In this document: piece after piece, positions 58,187 to 64,000 of the stretch
Layout of the letters: the number at the start of each line of letters is the position of its first letter
Position numbering within the stretch: position 1 is the stretch's first letter
Assembly: GCF_031951985.1 (NCBI RefSeq)
Contig: NZ_JAVLVU010000001.1
Location: forward strand, 2,108,001-2,172,000
Direction: 5' to 3'
DNA length: 64,000 nucleotides
DNA from: Mucilaginibacter terrae
Lineage (GTDB): Bacteria > Bacteroidota > Bacteroidia > Sphingobacteriales > Sphingobacteriaceae
The notes under the pieces: generated by a model
Told to the model about the DNA's origin: nothing
The model's input: the letters and a program-made list of their open reading frames with translations, nothing else
Database searches by the model: none
Position numbers and translations under genes: made by a program

Positions 58187-59281
58187 ATGGGTATTAAAAA
58201 ACACATATTAGTCATCCCTGGTGATGGCATTGGCCCTGAGGTTACCGCCTGGGGCAAAGCAGTTTTAGAACAGATAGCGTCCGCTTACGGGCATGAGTTT
58301 ACTTATGACGAGGCGTTGATGGGTCACGCAGGTATTGAAGCAACAGGCAACCCGTTACCTGATGAAACGCTGGAAAAAGCTAAAGCAAGCGATGCTATCC
58401 TTTTCGGTGCTATTGGTCATATTAAATATGATAATGATCCATCGGCAAAGGTTCGCCCCGAGCAGGGGTTGTTAAAAATACGCAAGGAGTTAGGCTTGTA
58501 CGCCAACCTCCGCCCTATCATGCTGTTCGATGAATTGCTGGATGCATCGAGCCTGAAACCGGCTGTATTGCGTGGTACCGATATTCTGTTCTTCCGCGAA
58601 CTGACCGGCGACGTGTACTTCGGCGAAAAATCGCGCAGCGAGGATCGCAACACCGCATCTGATCTGATGATCTATCATCGTTACGAGGTGGAGCGCATTG
58701 CCCATAAAGCATACCAGGCAGCACAGTCGCGTAGTAAACGCCTATGTTCGGTTGACAAAGCCAACGTACTCGAATCATCACGCTTGTGGCGCGAAGTGGT
58801 ACAGGAGATAGCCAAACAATATCCTGACGTAGAAACCGAGCACATGTTTATCGACAATGCCGCTATGCAGCTGGTTAAAAACCCTAAAAAGTTCGATGTG
58901 GTATTAACCGCAAACCTTTTCGGCGATATTTTGACTGATGAAGCTTCACAAATTGCGGGTTCGATGGGTATGCTGGCATCGGCTTCGGTTGGTGACGGCA
59001 CCGGCTTTTTTGAACCTATCCACGGTTCGGCACATGATATTGCCGGGCAAGACAAGGCAAACCCGCTGGCTTCTATCCTATCGGTGGCCCTGATGCTGGA
59101 AATCAGCTTTGGTTTAAAAGACGAAGCCAAACGCATTACTACGGCTATTGACCATGTACTTAAAGCGGGTTACCGTACCGGCGACATTGCCGATACCTTA
59201 ACCCAGCCCGATAAAATTTTAGGCACCAAAGCCATGGGCGAAATGGTGTTGCAGTTTTTATCAAAACCGGCGCTGACGTAA
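58187..59281 (+). CDS. leuB: 3-isopropylmalate dehydrogenase LeuB
   Basis: It oxidises and decarboxylates 3-isopropylmalate, using NAD+ and a divalent metal. The 364-aa protein has PGDGIGPEV near 10, the substrate-binding RELTGDVYFGEK near 135 and TANLFGDILTDEAS near 243 with the metal aspartates, then GTGFFEPIHGSAHDIAG. It starts 14 bases after a family A palindrome. Confidence 0.95.
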   Translation: MGIKKHILVIPGDGIGPEVTAWGKAVLEQIASAYGHEFTYDEALMGHAGIEATGNPLPDETLEKAKASDAILFGAIGHIKYDNDPSAKVRPEQGLLKIRKELGLYANLRPIMLFDELLDASSLKPAVLRGTDILFFRELTGDVYFGEKSRSEDRNTASDLMIYHRYEVERIAHKAYQAAQSRSKRLCSVDKANVLESSRLWREVVQEIAKQYPDVETEHMFIDNAAMQLVKNPKKFDVVLTANLFGDILTDEASQIAGSMGMLASASVGDGTGFFEPIHGSAHDIAGQDKANPLASILSVALMLEISFGLKDEAKRITTAIDHVLKAGYRTGDIADTLTQPDKILGTKAMGEMVLQFLSKPALT

Positions 59282-59309
59282 TTGGTACGTTTAAAAGTTT
59301 AATAAACAT

Positions 59310-59392
59310 TGTCATCTCGAACGATAGTGAGAGATCTTTTCGAGTGGATAAGCTGATCGCTTTGAAAAGATTTCTCGTTCCTCGAAATGACA
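59310..59392. repeat. Family B palindrome between leuB and the methyltransferase gene
   Basis: GTCATCTCGAACGATAGTGA and TTTCTCGTTCCTCGAAATGAC form the ends, with inner GATCTTTTCG / GAAAAGATTT. Closely related copies lie at 62766-62859 and 35985-36068. Confidence 0.85.
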
Positions 59393-59420
59393 AATAATTA
59401 AGTAATAGAAAACAAATCAA

Positions 59421-59455
59421 AAGTCCTCCCTCCTGGGGAGGATTTAGGAGGGGCT
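59421..59455. repeat. Family C copy before the methyltransferase start
   Basis: It matches the ilvN-internal arm (53166-53201) at nearly every base (core GGGGAGGATTTAGG) and ends one base before the ATG at 59457, so it occupies the ribosome-binding region. Confidence 0.85.
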
Positions 59456-59456
59456 T

Positions 59457-60215
59457 ATGAAATGGAACGCAGATTTATATGACGACAAGCACAGCTTCGT
59501 TTCGCAGTTTGGCGAAAACGTGCTCGAATTGCTCGATGTAAAACCGGGCGAATCCATACTGGATATTGGCTGTGGCACAGGAGACCTTACCCAGCAAATT
59601 AAAGATAAAGGTGCAGAAGTTACCGGTACCGATTACTCGCCCGAAATGATCGCACAAGCGCGTTTCAAATATCCAACAGTTGATTTTGAAGTAGCCGATG
59701 CAGCCAACTTTACGGTAGAATATCCATACGATGCCGTGTTTTCGAACGCTGCATTGCATTGGGTACACAATGCCGGTGGTGTTATTAAATCAGTTTACGA
59801 AGCCTTAAAACCCGGCGGCCGTTTTGTGGCCGAAATGGGTGGTAAAGGTAATATTGCCAAATTACGCTCGGCCATAAAACAAGTACTGTTAAAAAACGGC
59901 TACACCATGCAGGCCGAAACTAACATATGGTATTTCCCTTCACTGGGCGAGTACACCAGCTTGCTCGAGCTGCACGGTTTCAGGGTAACATTCGCGGTGC
60001 ATTTCGACCGGAAAACCCCGCTGCAGGATGGCGACCAGGGCGTAGCCAAATGGATAAAAATGTTCGGCGCGCAATATTTTACGGGTATACCCGAAGCCGA
60101 ACACCCCAAACTATTACAAGAAATAACCGACATACTCGAACCCGCCTATAACGAAAATGGGCAATGGTATGCAGACTATAAAAGATTAAGATTTACAGCG
60201 GTAAAGGAGTTGTAA
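59457..60215 (+). CDS. Class I SAM-dependent methyltransferase
   Basis: A 252-aa cytosolic methyltransferase. Motif I is ILDIGCGTGDL near 37, followed by the acidic end of strand 2 (VTGTDYSPEM), and the fold continues with FSNAALHWVHN, like trans-aconitate methyltransferase. The substrate is unknown; placement between leuB and leuA does not imply a biosynthetic role, but an aconitase-like pathway next door makes an acid-methylating repair role worth noting. Confidence 0.85.
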   Translation: MKWNADLYDDKHSFVSQFGENVLELLDVKPGESILDIGCGTGDLTQQIKDKGAEVTGTDYSPEMIAQARFKYPTVDFEVADAANFTVEYPYDAVFSNAALHWVHNAGGVIKSVYEALKPGGRFVAEMGGKGNIAKLRSAIKQVLLKNGYTMQAETNIWYFPSLGEYTSLLELHGFRVTFAVHFDRKTPLQDGDQGVAKWIKMFGAQYFTGIPEAEHPKLLQEITDILEPAYNENGQWYADYKRLRFTAVKEL

Positions 60216-60304
60216 GTTGTGTGTTGTGAGTTGTCGGGAAAATATTCGGCAAAAACTCACTGCAACACAAATTACTGACAACAGACAACCGATAACACAC
60301 AACT
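60209..60304. repeat. Family D word repeat before leuA
   Basis: GTTGTGTGTTGTGAGTTGT on the left faces ACAACAGACAACC and AACACACAACTAAC on the right, overlapping the end of the methyltransferase gene and ending seven bases before the leuA ATG. Confidence 0.7.
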
Positions 60305-60310
60305 AACACT

Positions 60311-61480
60311 ATGTTACACGATCCAAACCGAGTATATGTATTTGACACCACCCTGCGCGATGGTGAGCAGGTACCGGGCTGCCAGTTAACCACGCCTGAA
60401 AAGATAGAGATTGCGCGCGAACTGGAAGCGCTGGGCGTTGACATTATCGAGGCCGGTTTTCCAGCGTCGAGCCCCGGCGATTTTCAAAGCGTAGTAGAAA
60501 TTGCCAAAGCGGTTACCAACCCAACCATATGTGCCCTTACGCGTGCCCACAAAGGCGATATTGATGCTGCTGTTGAAGCATTGAAATACGCCAAACGTCC
60601 GCGTATTCATACGGGTATTGGTTCGTCAGATATGCACATCAAAACCAAATTTAACAGCACCCGCGAAGAGATATTGGAGCGTGCGGTTGAAGCGGTTAAA
60701 TACGCCAAAAAATCGGTAGAAGATATTGAGTTTTACGCCGAAGATGCCGGTCGTGCCGATATTGAATACCTGGCCAAAATGGTTGAAGCCGTTATTGGCG
60801 CAGGTGCAACGGTGGTAAACATCCCCGATACCAACGGCTATTGCCTGCCCGATCAGTATGGCAGCAAGATTCGTTTCCTGAAAGAAAATGTAAAGAATAT
60901 CGACAAGGCCATCATTTCGGTACATTGCCATAACGATTTAGGTTTGGCTACTGCCAACTCTGTAGCTGGCCTACAAAACGGTGCCCGCCAAATTGAAGGT
61001 ACCATTAACGGTATTGGCGAACGTGCAGGCAACACGTCTATTGAAGAAGTCGTGATGATCCTGAAAACGCACCAGTCGTTAGGCTTGCATACCAACATTA
61101 ATACCCAAAGCTTTTACGAATTAAGCCGCATGATCAGCACCCAAATGCGCATGCCGGTTCAGCCTAATAAAGCCATTGTGGGCAGCAATGCGTTTGCACA
61201 CAGTTCGGGCATTCACCAGGACGGTTTCCTGAAAAACCGCGAAAACTACGAGATCATTCGCCCCGAAGATGTGGGCTTCCCAAGCGCTACCATCGTGTTA
61301 ACTGCACGCAGTGGCCGCCATGCTTTAAAGTATCATTTAGACCGCTTAGGCCATACTTTAGGCAAAGAAGAGTTGGCAACCGTATATCAAAACTTTTTAA
61401 AACTGGCCGATAATAAATTAGACATTGACGATACCGATTTGCTGAGTTTAGTAGCACATCGTTTGGTAAAACAATCATAA
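60311..61480 (+). CDS. leuA: 2-isopropylmalate synthase LeuA, lacking the regulatory domain
   Basis: It condenses acetyl-CoA with 2-ketoisovalerate, the first step to leucine. The 389-aa protein has the catalytic barrel, with [13 protein letters not shown] near 11 and the metal histidines in [14 protein letters not shown] near 203, plus subdomains to the end. The C-terminal LeuA dimer (allosteric) domain of the usual ~500-aa form is absent, so leucine feedback may be missing or arise elsewhere. A homocitrate synthase-like role is unlikely given the operon. ilvA starts two bases after its stop. Confidence 0.88.
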   Translation: MLHDPNRVYVFDTTLRDGEQVPGCQLTTPEKIEIARELEALGVDIIEAGFPASSPGDFQSVVEIAKAVTNPTICALTRAHKGDIDAAVEALKYAKRPRIHTGIGSSDMHIKTKFNSTREEILERAVEAVKYAKKSVEDIEFYAEDAGRADIEYLAKMVEAVIGAGATVVNIPDTNGYCLPDQYGSKIRFLKENVKNIDKAIISVHCHNDLGLATANSVAGLQNGARQIEGTINGIGERAGNTSIEEVVMILKTHQSLGLHTNINTQSFYELSRMISTQMRMPVQPNKAIVGSNAFAHSSGIHQDGFLKNRENYEIIRPEDVGFPSATIVLTARSGRHALKYHLDRLGHTLGKEELATVYQNFLKLADNKLDIDDTDLLSLVAHRLVKQS

Positions 61481-61482
61481 CG

Positions 61483-62736
61483 ATGGAGACCGAATCCCAT
61501 ACACAGCAGCTTGATTTTGCAGCGGCACAACAACGTTTAAACGGCGTAGTGCGCCGTACCCCGCTGGAATTTAATCAGGGTTTATCTGATAAATACGCAT
61601 GTGAGGTTTACCTCAAGCGCGAAGATTTGCAGGTAGTACGTTCGTATAAATTACGCGGCGCTTATAATATGATCAGTCAGCTGCCGCAAGAGCAATTGGC
61701 TAAGGGCGTAGTTTGTGCCAGTGCAGGTAACCATGCCCAGGGCGTAGCATTTTCATGCCGCAGGCTCAATATTAAAGGCGTAATTTTTATGCCGGGCATT
61801 ACTCCCAAACAAAAGGTTAAACAAACCGAAATGTTTGGTAATGGCAACATAGAGATAATTTTAGTGGGCGATACGTTTGATGATTGCCTGCAGGAAGCTT
61901 TAGCCTATACCGAAGCAAACGGCATGACCTTCATCCCGCCGTTTGATGATTACCGCATTATGGAAGGCCAGGGTACTGTTGGTGTAGAAATACACGAAGA
62001 TTTGCCCGATACCGAGGTTATTATTATGCCCGTGGGCGGCGGCGGTTTGGCAGCCGGTGTAGGCAGCTTTTTTAAGCAAATAAAATCCGGGGTAAAGCTT
62101 ATCGGCATCGAACCAGATGGAGCACCATCAATGGTTGAGGCCATTCGCCGGGGGCAGCCTTATACCCTTTCGCAAATTAACCGTTTTGTTGATGGTGCCG
62201 CGGTAAAACGTGTAGGCGCGTTAACGTACCAGGTTTGCAGCGAAATACTGGACGATATGCTATCAGTACCTGAGGGCAAGGTTTGCACTACCATACTGAA
62301 ATTATACAACGAGGATGCCATTGTAGTTGAACCTGCGGGTGCCTTATCGGTATCAGCCTTAGATTTGGTTAAAGACCAGATAAAGGGTAAAAAAATAGTA
62401 TGCGTAATTAGCGGTGGCAATAATGACATTGACCGCATGGGCGAAATTAAAGAACAATCGTTATTGTACGAAGGCCTGAAGCATTACTTTATCGTACGTT
62501 TTCCGCAACGCCCGGGTGCTTTAAAACTGTTTGTAAACGAAGTTTTAGGCCCGTATGATGATATTACCCGTTTCGAATTCATTAAAAAAACCGAGCGCGA
62601 ACGTGGCCCTGCCCTGGTAGGCATCGAACTAAAAAGCGCCGAGGATTACCCTGCCCTGCTGCAACGCATGAAAGATTATAAATTTGATGTGATAGAGGTA
62701 AATCAGGATCAGACTCTGTTTGAATATCTGGTATAG
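61483..62736 (+). CDS. ilvA: Threonine ammonia-lyase IlvA
   Basis: It deaminates threonine to 2-ketobutyrate, the entry to isoleucine. The 417-aa PLP enzyme has the lysine in RSYKLRGAYN near 56, the SAGNHAQG loop near 85 and the glycine-rich PVGGGGLAAG near 180. A single ACT-like domain (about 330-417, YFIVRFPQRPGAL) ends it, which is the short form with possible feedback by isoleucine. It closes the ilv/leu operon. Confidence 0.93.
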   Translation: METESHTQQLDFAAAQQRLNGVVRRTPLEFNQGLSDKYACEVYLKREDLQVVRSYKLRGAYNMISQLPQEQLAKGVVCASAGNHAQGVAFSCRRLNIKGVIFMPGITPKQKVKQTEMFGNGNIEIILVGDTFDDCLQEALAYTEANGMTFIPPFDDYRIMEGQGTVGVEIHEDLPDTEVIIMPVGGGGLAAGVGSFFKQIKSGVKLIGIEPDGAPSMVEAIRRGQPYTLSQINRFVDGAAVKRVGALTYQVCSEILDDMLSVPEGKVCTTILKLYNEDAIVVEPAGALSVSALDLVKDQIKGKKIVCVISGGNNDIDRMGEIKEQSLLYEGLKHYFIVRFPQRPGALKLFVNEVLGPYDDITRFEFIKKTERERGPALVGIELKSAEDYPALLQRMKDYKFDVIEVNQDQTLFEYLV

Positions 62737-62765
62737 TTCCATTTCATAAATAACATATCCAACAT

Positions 62766-62859
62766 GTCATCTCGAACGATAGTGAGAGATCCTGTTGATG
62801 ATGCAAGATATATAACCGGCATTATCGAACAAGATTTCTCGTTATCACTCGAAATGACA
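62766..62859. repeat. Family B palindrome after ilvA
   Basis: GTCATCTCGAACGATAGTGA and CTCGAAATGAC end the element; the first 24 bases match the copy at 59310. It lies between convergent ilvA and the ABC ATPase gene. Confidence 0.85.
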
Positions 62860-62878
62860 TTTTTTGTTTTCGTCTTCC

Positions 62879-63880
62879 TTAAAACTCCAGATGCTTACTC
62901 ACCCTCACATTCAAATGGCTGTAATTATCAAACAAGCCAGGTTCGGGGTTGGTAAGGTGTATTTCGATTGGGCCGTATTCTAAATATATGGCCTCGTGCG
63001 AGCCTTTAAAAAGAATTTCTTTGATACTCCAGTCAATGTTTTCGCCCGAACTTACTGGTTTAATCCATTCGGGATATATCACCACTTTTTCCTTTACAGC
63101 CTTAATGCGCAGCGCACGGGCTTCTTCGCGTAGCAGTACGTTGCAGTTGGAGAGTAAACGTGCGGTATAAAGGTTTTGTGGTTCATTATACAATTTCTTT
63201 GGTGAACCACTTTCAAGCACGCTACCGTTTTGAATTACCACCAGTTCATCGGCCATGGAGAGTACTTCGGTTGGGTCGTGCGATACGATGATGACCGTTA
63301 TGCCGGTTTGCTTTACAATTTGGCGTATGTCTTGCTGCAAGCCATCTCTAAACGTGGTATCAACCTGGTTAAAAGGTTCATCTAACAGCAACACCTTAGG
63401 CCGTGTAATTAAGGCGCGGGCAATGGCTACACGTTGTTTTTCACCACCGCTCAGGTCGGCCACACGCTTATCAGCCAGGTGAAACATGTTGAGCTGGCGC
63501 AGCACCTTTTCGCTTTCTTCCTGCTTAGCTTTAAGGTTGGTATTGGGCATAAGCGAAGCCACATTGTCCCAAACTTTGGCGTACAGGTTCAGATCATCGG
63601 TATGCTGGGTTACCATTTTCATGGCATCATGGCCGGGTATCAGCTTTTCAACAGGGCCCCAAACGCGTTCGCCCTGAAACCTAACTTCTCCCGAATCGGG
63701 CGATAGCAAACCAAAAAGTAATTTAAGCAGGGTACTTTTACCGCTGCCGCTTTCTCCAATAATAGCAGTAATTTTGCCCTGCTGTATGGTTAAATTAACT
63801 TCTTTAACGCCCGACTGCTGTTTGCCGGGATATACTTTATTAATTGAAATAGCCTGTAAAAAAGGGGTAGAATCTGCCAT
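62879..63880 (-). CDS. ABC transporter ATP-binding protein with TOBE-like C-domain
   Basis: A 333-aa ATPase of the importer type. Walker A is GESGSGKST near 43, the signature LSGGEKQRVAIARAL near 145 and Walker B VLLLDEPF near 165. The C-terminal 100 residues resemble a TOBE domain (INWSIKE-like strands), as in the spermidine, iron and molybdate transporters. No permease or binding protein is in view, so the substrate is unknown. I prefer the ATG near 63880 (MADSTPF) to a TTG at 63907. Confidence 0.88.
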   Translation of the reverse strand: MADSTPFLQAISINKVYPGKQQSGVKEVNLTIQQGKITAIIGESGSGKSTLLKLLFGLLSPDSGEVRFQGERVWGPVEKLIPGHDAMKMVTQHTDDLNLYAKVWDNVASLMPNTNLKAKQEESEKVLRQLNMFHLADKRVADLSGGEKQRVAIARALITRPKVLLLDEPFNQVDTTFRDGLQQDIRQIVKQTGITVIIVSHDPTEVLSMADELVVIQNGSVLESGSPKKLYNEPQNLYTARLLSNCNVLLREEARALRIKAVKEKVVIYPEWIKPVSSGENIDWSIKEILFKGSHEAIYLEYGPIEIHLTNPEPGLFDNYSHLNVRVSKHLEF

Positions 63881-63904
63881 CGGGGTAAAGATACATAAAA
63901 GCAC

Positions 63905-63933
63905 CAAAGGCCACCTGTAACAGGCAGCCTTTG
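63905..63933 (-). terminator. Candidate terminator of the right-edge gene
   Basis: On the minus strand AAAGGCTGCCTG and CAGGTGGCCTTT fold into an imperfect hairpin about 24 bases after the stop of the partial gene at the edge. Confidence 0.5.
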
Positions 63934-63956
63934 TATAAATATTATGAATGGTGTGT

Positions 63957-64000
63957 TTAAAATCCTAACATAATACCGAATGAGAAGTTACGTAGTCCGT
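63957..64000 (-). CDS. 3' end of an outer-membrane barrel protein gene, cut by window edge
   Basis: The last 13 codons read GLRNFSFGIMLGF and stop at 63957. Alternating hydrophobic residues with a terminal phenylalanine are the usual last strand of outer-membrane barrels. Only this fragment is visible, so nothing more can be said of its identity. Confidence 0.5.
   Translation of the reverse strand, partial: GLRNFSFGIMLGF

Overview
The window looks like chromosomal DNA of a Bacteroidota bacterium, most likely family Sphingobacteriaceae (Mucilaginibacter/Pedobacter-like). This rests on protein character (DUF5686 with a CarboxypepD_reg-like domain, a FadL/OmpP1 porin, a small histone H1-like protein, FtsZ with a tail ending in NSFLHDNVD), on weak or absent Shine-Dalgarno sequences, and on promoter candidates of the TAnnTTTG type. 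No phage, transposase or CRISPR array was seen. Gene content is mostly conserved core metabolism and cell division.

Layout: 1-6.7 kb holds a truncated cation/proton antiporter, ligA, a DUF5686 outer-membrane protein and dapA. 6.8-9.7 kb holds a small histone H1-like gene, an alpha-oxoamine synthase and a divergent short-chain dehydrogenase, with a paired-palindrome operator-like site between the last two. 9.8-25.9 kb, minus strand, is a dcw (division and cell wall) operon: mraZ-rsmH-ftsL-ftsI-murE-mraY-murD-ftsW-murG-murC-ftsQ-ftsA-ftsZ, without murF, preceded by GTGGG-type MraZ boxes. 26.2-36 kb holds an acyltransferase, atpDC, a FadL-type porin, an SGNH lipoprotein, a subtilase, tRNA-Arg(ACG), adk and obgE. 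36.4-49 kb holds a polytopic membrane protein, gap, pgk and small accessory genes, then yceH and purU. 49.1-62.7 kb is a complete branched-chain amino acid operon, ilvD-ilvB-ilvN-(DinB-like)-ilvC-leuC-(GxxExxY)-leuD-leuB-(methyltransferase)-leuA-ilvA, with a candidate Ile-rich leader peptide upstream. The right end carries an ABC ATPase and the 3' end of an outer-membrane protein gene.

The genes fit together in two large programmes. dapA makes the diaminopimelate precursor and the mur/fts genes build and divide the meso-DAP wall. The ilv/leu operon makes Ile, Val and Leu from threonine and pyruvate.

The most unusual layer is not a protein family. Nearly every non-overlapping gap in the dcw and ilv/leu operons holds a palindromic repeat, and successive gaps often hold different families. 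Some copies enter coding sequence: the N-termini of MurG, MurD and IlvN, and the C-termini of GAPDH and the GxxExxY protein. At ilvN and murD, inverted copies flank the start codon, so the start sits in the loop of a long predicted mRNA hairpin. Between leuC and leuD, a GxxExxY (PD-(D/E)XK-like) gene is bounded by 40-bp imperfect terminal inverted repeats that abut the neighbouring stop and start codons, like a one-gene mobile cassette. ftsZ is also split: its conserved C-terminal tail lies in the -1 frame just after an A AAA AAG slippery heptamer, which means programmed frameshifting, a real mutation or a sequence error.
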